Source of the DNA: Salvia splendens
Lineage: Eukaryota > Streptophyta > Magnoliopsida > Lamiales > Lamiaceae
DNA: 64,000 nt
NCBI RefSeq assembly: GCF_004379255.2
Contig: NC_056033.1
Span: 24,792,209-24,856,208 of the forward strand
Direction of reading: 5' to 3'
How positions within the stretch are numbered: the stretch's first letter is position 1; every line of letters starts with the position of its first letter. Position numbers and translations under genes: made by a program. The notes below the pieces were generated by a model. That model ran no database searches. It had not been told where the DNA came from and saw nothing but the letters and a program-made list of their open reading frames with translations. Positions 9,924 through 22,414 of this stretch are shown here, in pieces.

Positions 9924-11469
9924 TTTGGGGGTTTTTGCTTTAAAAAGAATGAGAAAGAATTGAATAGTCGAGGGAGAAGGGAGAATGTTTTGGAATTGGG
10001 CCTGTTCCTCTTTAAATTTGATTCAGGCCCTCTTGTTTTTTTTTTAAAAAAAGGGAGAAAGGAGAAGAGAGATATGGGATTTGGGCCACTGTTACGGTTT
10101 TGGAGCCCCTTGCACAGCGGAAGACTTGTACAAAATAAATAAATCAGACATAGGATCTATTTGACAGATTATGGGATTAATCAATTCACATGTCAACACA
10201 GAATTGCATTCTAGAACGCAAATAATTCTTGCTCAAAGAATTTAAATCCTAAATCATGAATTCCACGGTTTAGAGTTACCGATTTGATTCTCCAAAGAAT
10301 CACCAATTGCTCGCGCCTTCTTCACAATTATCTTCAATACTAGACCACGGATCTTCTGACTGGTGTCCCGAACTGTATTCCGATATCAGTGTGGGCTGAT
10401 CTTATCGAAACACTAGGACTCGAATAAAGAAGACAGAACTTTCGCACGGAGGAGGAGCTGAAGATCTCACGGAGGAGAAATTCAATTAGGAAAAATCGTT
10501 CCTTTCTCAAATATGAGAGGGGACGAAATTTTTCCACAATGATAATTGTGTTTTTCTGTCTCCTTTATTCTCCTATTTATAATAGTTACATATTGGGCCC
10601 AGTCAGAGATCTATGGAAGGTTTTGGATATGGGCTCCCCCAATTAACTTTTTACTAATTAAATTGAATCCACAATTTAATACAAGTTTATATTGGAATAT
10701 TATGAGCAGCCACTACAGACGTAATATTGACCTCCCCATCCAAATCCGAAATTACAAGTAATCTGGGTTTCCATTTTGTTTATTATTTATTTCTCGCACT
10801 TAAGATATAACTATCTATTAATTAATTAAAGTCTGCTATGGACTTAATTATTTAACATCTTATTAATTCCAAGAGTGGACTTAGCAAGAAACACTTATTT
10901 ATTATTCATGGAATAATTAAATTCCAACTGGTCAGTTTCCGAATAATAAAACCTTGTTCAAGCTCCTCTTGAGGATATTATCAAACGAGACTCACCTCGC
11001 GCATGATTCAACATAATAACAATCCTAGCACCGCTTGATAATGATCACCACTACCCTATATACCTGGATCGTTGGGTGTCGAAAAACCCGCACCTTTGGT
11101 AAGTCAAAGTACTAGATACTCAATATCGTATGCTCAATGCTAACGTACATTGATTAAGAAATAGATATTTATCAAGACCTAGTCTTTCAGTAGATAGCAT
11201 AAAGACACGTCTTGCTGTTAGATCCATTCAGTGCTATACCACACCAACGTCATCTTATGTCAATAAGGCTTAGAAATAATCGGACTGACATTGCAACCTT
11301 TCGCGATAGGTAGCCAAAGCCTATCTAGGTTGCGAAATTCTTCTTTTTCTTTTGCAAAGCATTGCATAGAACCGACTGGAGTTACCTTAAATTGGACGCG
11401 GTCCACAACCAGTCTACTAAGCAAAAGACTTAGGCTTTGTTTACTTCTTATGCATTTAAATGTTTATAA

Positions 11470-14400
11470 TGTTAGAGTTTAGTTGTCACGTCCGCCCTTA
11501 CTAAGGTTAGTGAAGATGGGGAAAACGTGATGAGGGGAGGGACTAAGGAGCGGGGAAGAAAAGGGGGACGCAATGAAAGACAACAATAAAGGACGAGATT
11601 GAATATGAAAACCCAATTAACTTCAAAAAGATATATTTTGGTCTATCGAATAGTTAAACAACGGATTAACGTCTCAAGGTAAATAATTTCATAACGTAGT
11701 GTGGGAATAAATGAAAGACTTTATCAAGAACGATTCGAAACAAGGCAGCCGAAAAACAAGTATCCAAGTGTTTACACAATCAAAACCATGCGAAGTAAAG
11801 TAAATTCTTATGACATCAGTTTCAAAAAGTAGCAGCGGAAATAAGTTATCAAAGAGAGTCATAGGATGCCGCCTATGTATGAAGACACAACGCATCTAAA
11901 TTTCCTAAGCCGAGTCAACATCCATCGCAACATCCCGCTCAACCTGCAAAATTTTAAAAAGAAATGCAGGGCTGAGTACTTGTTGTACTCAATGGGCTCA
12001 TGCCGAAAATATTTTATAACAGTTATGTTATCCATACCAGTGACCTCGAGTTTTACATGTAGTTAAGAAATATCATCGAGAACACAAAAACAGTTTCATA
12101 GTCTGGCCAGACAAAACAATCTCCCCACTTTCTCATCAATCAATCAATGTATCACATCCTCTTACCATAGTGCGACGAAAGTGTGGCCACACTATTCGCC
12201 CACGAGACCGGCCGACTAGCAAGGACGGCTCACGATCCCCTCTGTGTACACGGCCTGATAGGGTTTGCGGCCCTACTCAGACCCGAATTCATTTATCATA
12301 GCCCTATAGCATAATGGAGCGAACTCACAAACTAGGCATCAAGCACAATCTCAATATAGCCCTATAGCCTAACGGAGCAAGCTCAAACGAACTAGGCTTC
12401 AGACAACAGTCTCAACATCAAAACAATCACAGCATGACATAGCACTTTAAACAAAAGAGTTTAGTTAAAGAAAGCCCGCCTCCTTTGCTTAAACAATTCA
12501 ATATCCAACTTAAGGCAACCCTCGTTCCTCGTGCTCACGTACACATAATAACCCTTGCCAACATCACAACACAAATTAGTCTTCCATCAATTCACATAAT
12601 CATGCATGTCCTATCGTTCCTTTCATCGTTCTCTTAAATTACCCATCCCAACATTCATCAACATAAGGTAAACTTGCCATAATATTTCTTAACGTATCAC
12701 ACATAATCACGTCATAGGATACATTCCTTAATCCTACATGCATCATATAATTCACCCAAACTTGGCAACAAGTGATATTTCAACATAACAACAAATCTGG
12801 CAGAACGGTGCAGTTGGTTTGTAAATATCACCAAAACTCCATCCGACCTCATATGAAGCTAAAATTTGGTCACAACACAGAAGACACATTCAAGTTCATC
12901 CAGTTAAAATTCCACACCAAAAACACGTCATTTGGTCAGTCAAAACAATAATGTAACTCTCTGGTCGGAACACAAAAATTCTGGCAGCACTGTGCAGTTC
13001 CATTGAAAAATTTACCAAAACTTCATCCGATGTCCAATGAGGCTACAATTTTCACACAACATAGAAGACACTTCAAATTTCATCCAGTTCAAAATTCACA
13101 TCAAAAAGAGGCAATTTGGTCGGTTAAATAGAAAACGATCTGGGCGAGAATACAAGTTCCTAGCAGAATTGCGCAGTCGACTTCAAATATTAATTAAACA
13201 TTCATCTTTCGTCAAGAGGGGCTGAAATTTACACACAACACAGATAACACCTTGAAGTTTACTCAGTTAAAAATTCACACCAAAATACGATCGTTTGGTC
13301 AGTCAAACACACGTCGGAATCCACTGTCCGAACACCACAGTTTTCAGGTTTCACAATTTTGAAATTAGGGTTTCTTCCTCATTTATCCAAACACAATTTT
13401 TCATGCTTACCACACACAATCATGCTTCAAAAGATCTCACAACCATGTTATCATATATTCACATAGTATTCACCAACGAATCATCCACAAACTCATTCAT
13501 ACACATCAATAAACGCATATAAAAATACTTTCTCATGCAACCATCAATCCCAACCGATTAATTTTTAGATCTACGATTTCTACGCTCACTATATGCATGA
13601 GAGGTTCAAAAACTATGGATTCAAAGGTAAGAATGAGAAGGATGAATCAAAGTATACCTTTCTCTTGGAAAACAATCTGTAGAAACAACGAATGACTCGA
13701 TTCTTCAATGATTCTTGAGTTTCCAACTCCAAAACGAAGCAAGATTGGAGAATTTGTGAAGGATTGGTGGAGAAGGAGTGGGAGAAAGGGGAAAACGTGT
13801 GGGAGAGAGGAGAGGGAGAGAAAAAGGCGTTGAAACAATGGGGCTAGGGTTTGGGTTTCTCCCTTTTTATATTCTAGGATTAATTCCCCACTTAAATAAA
13901 TAAAAATAAAAATAAAACAAATTGTGGAGTGAAAATAGGGAAAATGGACGTGTACTAGGGGAATATTTTAAAAAAATATATTTAAATCCTCAATTAAATA
14001 GGAATAGGATTTAAATTGGTAATTTCTTATAGGAAAAGACTCACATAAAATAGGTAACAAATAAATTAATTCCACAAGTAATTGAAAGGCATATGGGCGA
14101 AAATTAAGTAGAATAGCATAGGGATAATTTGGTTTGGATTTAATTTAGATAAATATCCCAAAGCAATTAATTAAATCCAAGAAAGAAAGTATTATTCCCA
14201 GTGGATAGGAGGGCCGAAAATTCCAAATAATATGGCTAGAAATATATGCATGATCCCACTTAACTTAATTCACACATTGGAAGATTAATCACATTAACTC
14301 ACATAACCCACAACAACTAATTTTACATAATTAACTCAAACACATAGAGACTCAATTTCCACAAAAGAAAATCTTATTCAACATCCACATTAATTAAAAA

Positions 14401-15875
14401 AAATAAGCCATCAAATAAAAATAAATAAAATTAAAAGTCACAATTTTCCGGGGTGCTACATTAGTATACTAAAAGCATCTTTCGAATGCTTGTATATGTA
14501 ATAACTCTTTTATCCATTTATTACCATTTTATGAGAAAGAATAATTTGTTACAATGTATTTTGCTTATGTATTGCTTATGTATTTATGAGATGTTGAAAT
14601 GTGTTTTCCATTTAAATACATAGTTTAAGCAAATTGAGTCTAAGTCTTCTGCATAGTAGACGAGTTGTGAACAGTGTTCACAGTAGGTAACTTGTCGGTT
14701 CTTGCAGAAGGAAAATTGTTTCACAACCTAGATAGGCTTTGACTACCTCTCGTGAAAGGTTGCGACGTCAGTCTGCAAGTTTCCTTACCTAAGGAAATGA
14801 ACGACGTCGGTGTGATATAGCACTGAAAGGATCAAACAGTGAGATAAGTCTTTCTTGGCTATTTACTCAAAGACGAGGTCACGGTGATTGTCGTTTCTTA
14901 ATCATTGTTGACATAACATTGAGCATACGATATTAATTGAAAACTACTTTGACTTATCAAATGGTGAGGGAATTTCGTTGCCCAAGAATCCTGAGAGATT
15001 GGGTAATGATCATTAATGTCTAAGTGGTGCTAGTATTGTTATTGCAATGAATCGTGTGCTGGGAGAGACCAGTATGATAATATCCTTAAGAGGTGTTTAG
15101 AAAAAGGTTTTATTATTCAGAAAATTGGCCAGTTGGAATTTAATCTATGAATAATAAATAATGTTTCTAAACTAGACTACTCTTGGAAAAAGAAATTAAT
15201 TAATAATAGTCAGATAGCAGACTTGATATTAATTAATGGATATTTATATCTTTAACACGGGAAATGATTTAATTAAAGAGGAAGTCCCGGAATACTCATA
15301 ATTTCGGTTTGGACGGGCAACCAATATTATATCTATAGTGGATGATAATAATATTTAAGTTTGGGCTTGAATTAAATTGCTTTTAATTTAATTAGTGAAA
15401 GCCTGAACTTTGGCCCAATCCAATCCTCCACATATCCCTGGTCTGGCCCAAAATAATTAACTTAATATAAAAGGGTGAAGAAGAGAAGACAGATAAATTA
15501 ATTCATCCGTAAAAAAGGTCGATCTCTACAATCTGTAGAGGGAAAAATATCGATTTTAGGGTTCTTCTTCCGTAGAGATTTCTGTCTTCATTTCTTCTCC
15601 AGCTTTTTGAGGATTTGACAAGCTTTGCCCACACAAAGGTCAAATTCGAGTTAAAAGGGAACATATCAGAAGATCCGTGGTTGAGATAAATTGAAAAAGG
15701 TGATTGAATTCAACTCTTGAATTCCTACGGTATGTTGTATTTAATTGCATATATTTAGTACAGTCTGTAATTATACGCTTGTTATAAACCTGATTCTAGT
15801 ATACAACCAAATAAAAGCATGTTTTGATGTAAATCTTTTCAATCAACTAAATAGATTTCCGCTGCAAAACCAACA
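11470..15875 (+). repeat. Solo LTR of family G nested in the LTR of element G
   Basis: The LTR starts TGTTAG at 11470 and ends CCAACA at 15875. It is flanked by the target duplication TATAA (11465-11469 and 15876-15880). Without its own inserted LTR it is about 1424 bp, close to the 1420 bp of the solo LTR at 34743-36162. It lies opposite in orientation to the LTR it entered. Confidence 0.88.
11484..14460 (-). repeat. 2977-bp solo LTR, probably Tekay/Del-like Gypsy (family T)
   Basis: The boundaries are TGTCACG at 11484 and GTGCTACA at 14460, with perfect target duplication TTAGT (11479-11483 and 14461-14465). Read on minus it starts TGTAGCACCCCGG, and a TATA-like box (TATAAAAAGGGAG) lies near 13860-13875, so the LTR points to minus. 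No internal region is present. LTR length and start resemble chromovirus Tekay/Del LTRs; that assignment is inference. Only spurious short ORFs occur. Confidence 0.88.
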
Positions 15876-16080
15876 TATAAAACATCTTATAAACGCACAA
15901 GCAAACACAATGTAATAATATACTGATTCTATTCATGCAAACTGTTCAAATAATACTGAATCGGGTTAAAAGTGGATTGTAGAATTTTTCCATATACAAG
16001 CAAGATTCTATTCGCGCGAACTCGCTCGAAACATGCTTAAACTCGCTCGAAACATGCTTTTCAGTATACTAAACCTAACA

Positions 16081-17850
16081 ATCTCCCACTTATACTCAAA
16101 ACATGCTTTCGAGTATACCCATTGCCAAAAACTCTTCCACTTATACAGAAAGCAGGTATTAGAGCTAGATATATCAAACTACCATTCATTTCACATCATG
16201 TTCGAAACATGTTGCCACAAAGACAATTTCTGTGAAAAATCTGCTTGGTTGTTCTCTGATAATATCTTTTCCACTACTATGTCTTTGTTGCGTACTTGAT
16301 CTTTAATTAATTTCACATCTCTATGTGAATTCTTAGCTTATGATCTCGTGTGTCCCTTGAGTTAGCTTTTGCTAGAGTAAAAATACTCATAGGCATACTC
16401 GAACTTACGATCAAAGCTACTATGACTATACTCCTAATGTAAACACATATAATGAGGATGACTTATTGCATCACCGATTAGTCATAAGACTTAGTCAGTG
16501 TAACCCCAAGGACATTACATGAATGACTGGTAAACTAGAATATAGCGATTAGTCTTTCTCAAGTACTATGGTATATCCATTACCTCAATCAAAGTCCTTT
16601 GCCATGGTTAATATGATATATACTTGCTATGCAAAAGCACAACTAATATCAAACTTAGTACACATCATAGCATACATCAGACATCTATCTCCGAAACTAG
16701 TCTCATCATTCTTGATCTCACTAAGTGTCAAACGACACTTGACTAGAGACAACACAATTCCATCTTGAAAGGTAAAAACCTTTGCATGGAAATTTTAATG
16801 ATAAAACATTCCAAGCAATGTGTAGATATAGGATTCCTAAGAGAATCTCAACATTCTATCTAGCAATCTTAAAGACTTAGATGCTTAGAATGTAATTAGT
16901 TTCTCTTAATTCCTTTATCTTAAACTGGGTAGACAACCAGTTTCCTACGCCAGATGTCAATTTTAGTTGTTTGCAACTTTTGTAGATTTCATCATCGTAG
17001 AGTACCAATAATACCATATCAAATGCACTTTCAACTTCCTTGTGCTTACAACACACTTAAGGGCACATGTCAAATTCCAAACATTTGACAATTTGATAAA
17101 ACACATATACTCTGATTTAGATGCATGCCTAAGACCACAAAGGTCTTCATAAGCTTCTAATCATGTGTTTCTTGCCCTCTATTACATACCCATTAGGATG
17201 TTCCATATAGATGATTTCCTCAAGACTTCTATTAATAGAAAGTTGTCTTGACAATCATAGTACATACATTCTAATTTATGTATGTTCTGATAGACAGTAG
17301 GATCAAACAAATCTTGGCACAACAAGAAATAAGAAGATGATGTTTCTCTTTGGGAATAACCCTTTGTCATTGTCTAGCCATTTGAGATCCACATTTACAA
17401 ATGTACTAGCTCCCACTGACTAACAAGGCCTGTAGGTAGTATTGCAAGTCTTGTAAAACATGTTGTCTATCTTAGATTGTAGTTCAGAATCTGTCATCTT
17501 TCCAAGGATGAATATCCAAATGAACCAATGCTATATTGTAGTTAAAGGGATTATGTTCAAGTTAATCTAAGATTGAGTCTTGCGACACTCTTAGACCCAC
17601 GAACTTGTTATGTTCCTAGGAACGCTCCCACTACGACATGGTTCTTACAATCTTAGGTGTTGAAGTTGATTTTATTAGTGCAAAAGTTTCTAATGGAATG
17701 ATTCCTTGGTAATGTGAAAAATTTGATATCTCTCTCTGTTCTAAGAGTTATCACGCTGTTAGGCTTTTAGTTCCTCTCTTGATCTTCATACAAGAATTCT
17801 ATCTTTGAAGATTACAGAACTTATAATCTTACATCATTTGGGACAACCTT
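16081..17850 (-). other. Internal region of element G without recognisable coding sequence
   Basis: It lies between the polypurine tract at 16081-16095 and the truncated 5' LTR. All frames are short (under 90 codons), and I recognise no capsid, protease, integrase or reverse transcriptase motif. The primer binding site is missing, consistent with a deletion that removed the start of the internal region and most of the 5' LTR. Confidence 0.5.
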
Positions 17851-18052
17851 AAAACATCTTATAAATGCACAAGCAAACACAATGTAATAATATACTGATT
17901 CTATTCGTGCAAACTACTAAAATAATACTGAATCGGGTTAAAAGTGGATTGTACGGTTTTTCCGTATACAAGCAAGATTCTATTCGAGCGAACTCGCTCG
18001 AAACATGCTTAAACTCGCTCGAAATATGCTTTTCAGTATACTAAACCTAACA

Positions 18053-19176
18053 GCCACTACTATTAGAATTAAATGGGGCCATTACCATATAAGTTAATTC
18101 ATTTGGGCCACGAAAAGAATGTTAATACTTGGCCAATAAATCATTAAATGGGACTTTTATTAGTCCAAGTAAGTATTTCAAAATACTTAAAGAAAGTAAT
18201 CCGGTAATTTACTGTACTCGAGCAGTTCGACAAGACTTCGAATAAATTAAATCACTAAGATTTAATTAAGGATTTAAGATTTATGAAACTAGAATGAAGG
18301 AAGTAAAATAATAAGCACACGCTTAGGAATGCATGCATGCAAGATAATTAACTGCTTAAAGCCTAATTTAAGCATGTATTTGTTATAAAGGAACGTCGTT
18401 ACACGACAAGTGAAATCCAGTCAGGAAGCGCTCGTTTGAGAGAATTTAAGCAAAAGAGGTGGGATCTTCTTTTCTTTCCAAGCGTGTTTTATGTGAAAAC
18501 ATGATTATTTTGAATGAGTTGTCATGCCCAGTTTTGATTTTATGATTGCCTATCTGTTTGGCAATGCCAAACCAGTTTAATCGAATTCGGGTCCCAGTAG
18601 GGACCGCGAGCTAATGCCAGCGTTGGCCGGTCCAGTGACCGTTGGAATGTGGCCACATTCCCGGTTCACACAAATCAGATATGGTATTTCATGAGAAGTT
18701 TATATGACTCCAGTCTATTTTCAGAAAGAAATAACAGTTTTAGTGACCGGGAATTGTTTTCAGAAAAACCCCGTGTTCACTCAAGTTTGGCTGACAACTA
18801 ATACAGAAATGTTTCCGGCATGAGCCAACTGAGTATATCAAGTACTCAGCCCTGCATATTGTTTTCCTTAATGTGCAGGTTGATCGGTCGAAACAGAGGA
18901 GGTGTTGGGATAGAAGATTAAATAAGTTGGAAGATAGTGTGTCTTTATACATATTACATTTGTCTTGGTACTCTTCCGTTGCGCGAGTCTTGACTTTGTT
19001 TCAGTAAAGACTATGTCCCAAGTACTCTGATTCAGAATGGTTGTACTCTCTATTACAATTAGACAATGTTTCTCTGGATTTGATTATCCACTTTCTACGA
19101 TAAGTTTTGAGACCATTTAGTAAGTTAGTCACGAAATAGCTACACTTTCTTTGATTAGGGAGTTGTGGTCGTGACA
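18053..19176 (+). repeat. Partial LTR related to family T, plus orientation
   Basis: The right end reads GTGGTCGTGACA (19165-19176), the reverse complement of the family T terminus. Blocks shared with 11484-14460 in inverse orientation include the stretch around ATGTGGCCACATTCCCGG (18649-18666) and GAGCCAACTGAGTATATC (18822-18839). The left end was cut by or lies beyond element G. No gene is visible. Confidence 0.6.
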
Positions 19177-19408
19177 CTTGTAGCGGTCGCCGGCTGTGTT
19201 GCAGCAGACCGCTGGACGTCTTGAATTGCTCCAAATTTCCAACTTTGCGTTTTGACTCTCTTTTTTTGCTCAAATATTCACGATTCTCACAAAACACGTC
19301 AAAATACAAAATGGATAAAACATACAAAATATAGACATGAATTCTGATTTTGACATTAATAACAGACCATATAAAGGCCTTAAAATCGTGTAAAATCCGA
19401 GCGTATCA
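19177..19408 (-). repeat. LTR fragment of family F, minus strand
   Basis: On minus it starts TGATACGCTCGGATTTTACA at 19408 and resembles 38059-38311 on plus, sharing the block TATCCATTTTGTATTTTGACG and an imperfect inverted repeat of AGCGG/CCGCT type near 19180-19225. It is truncated at 19177 against the T-like LTR. Confidence 0.5.
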
Positions 19409-19437
19409 GCTGTCGATTGATTTCTAGTTACAATCTG

Positions 19438-19502
19438 AAAAAAGCATGTTTAGATGTAAATTTTTCAATCAAACTAAATAGACTTCTGTTGCAAAACCAA
19501 CA
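19438..19502 (+). repeat. 3' end of a family G LTR
   Basis: About 65 bp match the last bases of the solo LTR at 11470-15875 (AAGCATGTTTAGATGTAAAT and the end GCAAAACCAACA). It is a terminal scrap directly abutting the pectinesterase relic. Confidence 0.6.
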
Positions 19503-19504
19503 GT

Positions 19505-19589
19505 GTTCCCCTCCCAGTAGACCAACCATCTAGCAATATGAAGCCCTCAATGGGTTGTGCATGATGACTGTTTTAGATGGGATCTTCCA
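19505..19589 (-). pseudogene. Pectinesterase exon-3 relic
   Basis: About 85 bp align with exon 3 of both PME genes (20418-20502 region), covering the stretch between the LGRPW block and the following WSPWEG block. Differences are many and an indel shifts the frame; a stop follows in the first frame. It lies 0.6 kb beyond the 3' end of PME gene 1, in the same orientation, and is more diverged than the two complete copies are from each other. Confidence 0.7.
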
Positions 19590-19709
19590 AAAAGATTAAT
19601 AAGACCTTGTTACATCTGTTGATTACATACTAAGGTTTTTAGGCTTAGATTAGTAACTCCAAAAAGATTAATAAGACCTTTACATAGGCCCACTCTTAAT
19701 TTAATAGTA

Positions 19710-19937
19710 CTCCCCCTGTCTCTCTGTAGTAGAGACGTTTCTTTTCTGCACGAGATTTAAGAAAAATTGTTTTAAATGAGTTAAGTAAAAGGAGAACAAA
19801 GTAGAAAGGAAAAAGGTAGAGAGATAAATAGATAGTAAAGTAAGAAAAAGTAAAGTACGTTTTGCCGAAAAAGGAAATGACTCAGTTACGGACAACTCAA
19901 AAGGAAATACGACTCAGCTACAGTGGGACGGAGGGAG
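19710..19937. mobile_element. Stowaway-like MITE
   Basis: A 228-bp element has terminal inverted repeats starting CTCCC (left CTCCCCCTGTC; right, reversed, CTCCCTCCGTC) and TA on both sides (19708-19709 and 19938-19939). This is the Tc1/mariner Stowaway pattern. It has no coding capacity. Confidence 0.85.
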
Positions 19938-20205
19938 TATCTTTTTAGGGGGAATTATATATCGTTTTGCAGATTTAGTTTTTTTTAGGGACAAGTTTTT
20001 TAGTGACAGATCCGTCGGTATTGTAATTTTTACTAACTGTGTTTAGTGAAGAAATTTCACTGATAGTAATGGATAATTTACGTCACTAAAAAACGAGTTT
20101 TTTTGTAGTGCTAGTAAACTACCTAAATTAAAACACAATCCAATCCGTTTATTTCACTCTACATAGCTAACAAACAAAAAGATTAATTAGAGGAGAGAAT
20201 GAATT

Positions 20206-22368
20206 CTAATCAAGTTTGAAGAATTCGGGAGCGAAAGGAACTCCACTGTCTAGGATCCATCCATCATCAACAAAATGTACGAGGGGAGTCCATGGCTTGG
20301 CTTCCTCGTCATTGGCAAACTGCTTTATACCGGGCCAGGTGACCCGTTTGGAGAGATCGGAGCCGGGCCCAGTGTTATTATACTCGACGTAGAAGAGGGT
20401 ATCCAAGCCGATGGTCCCCTCCCAAGGAGACCAGCCATCAGGTGATATGAAGGCCTCAATGTTGCTGTGCATGATGACCGTTCGGGCTAGGACCTTCCAC
20501 GGGCGCCCAAGGTAAGACTTGAAGGGAGGCTGAGCATCGAGGTAGTCCTGCTCTGCAGTGAAGTTGCAGCCTTGGATGATAATAATCCCTGTGAGGTTCT
20601 TCTCGTTGCGGCCCTGGGCGGTGACCATGCAGGCCTGGTTGGGGTTAGGCTTCCGCACCACGAGCTCACACTTCTGGAACACGGAGATGGCGTTTCCGAA
20701 GATGAAATCAACAGTGCCGCTGATTCGACACTCCCTGAACAACTGGCGCTGGACGTGGGAATAGAGGGTGTCCTGGTACCCGTCCATGTGCACGTTGAAG
20801 AAGATGCCCAAGTCACCCGAGGCTCGCACCGCTACTGCCTGGTGGCCGCTAGGGCCCGCTGTGTTTTCGATCCCGATGTCCTTGGCGATGAAGCCTCGTC
20901 CGTTCACGACTATATTTGTATGGAACAATACAATCAAATAAAACAAATTACAGAGTAGTACTCCCTCCGTTCATAAAATGTTGTCCACTTTGTTTTTTTA
21001 CCATTTTTGGTAAATGGATCTCACTTCCAACTACTCATTCCACTCTCATTCTATTATAAAAATAATATATAAATTTGAGACCTACATTCCACTAACTTTT
21101 TCCACTCACTTTTCTTCACATTTCTTAAAACCCGTGTCAAGTCAAATTTGGACAACATTTCATGGACGAAGGGAGTATAAAATACTCTACTTACTTAGAG
21201 TTGCGGAGTCATAGGTCTGAACACCATTGGTGAAACACTTGTTACCGGTGATTCTGGTTTTCAACGGCCCCTCTCCGATCAAAATGACTTCATCCACCTT
21301 TTTGGGAATCTCAACATACTCATTGTATAAACCTTCCTTTACTAAAATGACATATGGGGTTTTATTTTTCGGAGGTACGGATTGAACAGCCTCAGTGATG
21401 GTCTTGAACTGGCCGCTGCCGTCTTGCGCCACCACCACGTTCGGATTCAACGCAATCTTAGGGTTTTCAACCAACTTCCTCGCATGGCCTTTGATGAAAT
21501 CAGGAATGCTTTCACCGACTAGGAGCTGCCTCGGGGCCTTGATGCTGTTCACCAAATCCCCCAAATCTTTCTTCACGGATTCGTATGTGTTTTTGAAATC
21601 GATCACCATCGCAAAACCCTTACTCATCATCTCGCCGCTGGTTTTCAGCATTTCCCTCACCTTTGCCCCAGACTCGCCTGCACCGCACATATTTTATTTC
21701 AATAACAGCAAAATGGACCAGTTAGTTATACATGCAGGGGTTGTTCAGTTTGCAAGATTATTAAATATGTATTGTGTGTTGTTCATGTAATTGAATCTCA
21801 CAGCTCATTTATAGATGGATAATCATGTGATAATTAGTCATAACCACCCCAAATCTCATGATTATTTTATCTAGTAAACTAACAGACACACATAGTATGG
21901 AATTTTACCTTCTGTCTTTGCAAATGCATCAAAGCAGGTGTCTTTGTATGTAATGGCAGCACTCAACCATATCTTGACCTCATCGAGGACATTATCCACT
22001 TGGCCGGCCTCATACTGGCTGACTCTCTCCAACGACGAACGGATTTCTTCGATGGCGTCATTAAGAACGCGCTCGCACACGCCCAGTGCCTCCTTGGTCA
22101 TGTAGTCCTTCTCCAATTCCTTGTACAATGTTGTGTTTTTTATGGCGATCTTCAGCTCCTCCACCGCCACGTCAAACTCCTTTTCTATAACCTTCTTAGC
22201 CTCTGTAATGTTTCCCTTCTTGCAGTCCTCGCCCATGCCTGTCGCATCGCACATATCGCCTATTATTTCTTGATGCATCTCGTCCGCTGCCGCCACGCCC
22301 GCGGCCATGCACGCCACCACCAAGGCCGCCGCCACCACCGCTCTTGCCTTGTTCTTTTGATATCCCAT
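20206..22368 (-). CDS. Pectinesterase (pectin methylesterase) with PMEI-like pro-domain, gene 1
   Basis: The product de-esterifies cell-wall homogalacturonan, releasing methanol. Three exons are inferred: 22368-21909, 21677-21195 and 20909-20206, with GT/AG borders and total length 1647 nt (548 residues plus stop). Residues 9-28 are a hydrophobic signal or anchor segment. An inhibitor-like domain follows, with cysteines at 40, 49, 98 and 145. The domain border carries RQLL at 203-206 where group members usually have a basic RRLL-type processing site. The catalytic domain shows GLYNEYVEI, Gln338 in QAVAVR, Gln360 and Asp361 in YQDTL, Asp382 in DFIFGNA and Arg450 in LGRPWK; all key residues are present. 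Intron 2 contains a Stowaway MITE. No break is visible, so it is probably functional. Confidence 0.93.
20961..21175. mobile_element. Stowaway-like MITE in intron 2 of PME gene 1
   Basis: The 215-bp element has termini CTCCCTCCGTTCATAAAATG and, reversed at the right end, CTCCCTTCGTCCATGAAATG, flanked by TA (20959-20960 and 21176-21177). It occupies most of the intron between exons 2 and 3. The same insertion is in PME gene 2 at 59704-59918. Confidence 0.88.
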
Positions 22369-22406
22369 TTTATTCTTTTATTTAATTATCTATGCTTATT
22401 TGTTTG

Positions 22407-22414
22407 TATATATA
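22407..22414 (-). promoter_or_regulatory. Possible TATA box of PME gene 1
   Basis: TATATATA lies 39 bp upstream of the start codon at 22368. That would leave only a very short 5' leader. The same sequence stands before PME gene 2 (about 61151-61158). Confidence 0.35.

Larger units (their letters stand above)
10090..18052 (-). mobile_element. Copia-like LTR element G, minus strand, with nested insertions
   Basis: The element is bounded by the 5-bp target duplication GCCAC (10085-10089 and 18053-18057). Its 3' LTR occupies 10090-11469 plus 15881-16080 and is split by a solo LTR. Internal sequence runs 16081-17850, and next to the 3' LTR, read on minus, is a polypurine tract AGTGGGAGAT before TGTTAGG, typical of Copia. 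The 5' LTR is reduced to 202 bp (17851-18052). No gag-pol frame is visible, so the element is non-autonomous or heavily deleted. Confidence 0.85.

Noticed and set aside
11291..11482. Short frames in LTRs of families G and T (for example also 35805-36023, 33362-33553)
   Set aside because: They are not preserved between LTR copies and contain no known motif.
20558..20958. Plus-strand frames of 128 and 68 codons over the PME gene, also at 59301-59701
   Set aside because: They are antisense to exon 3, conserved only because the gene is duplicated.
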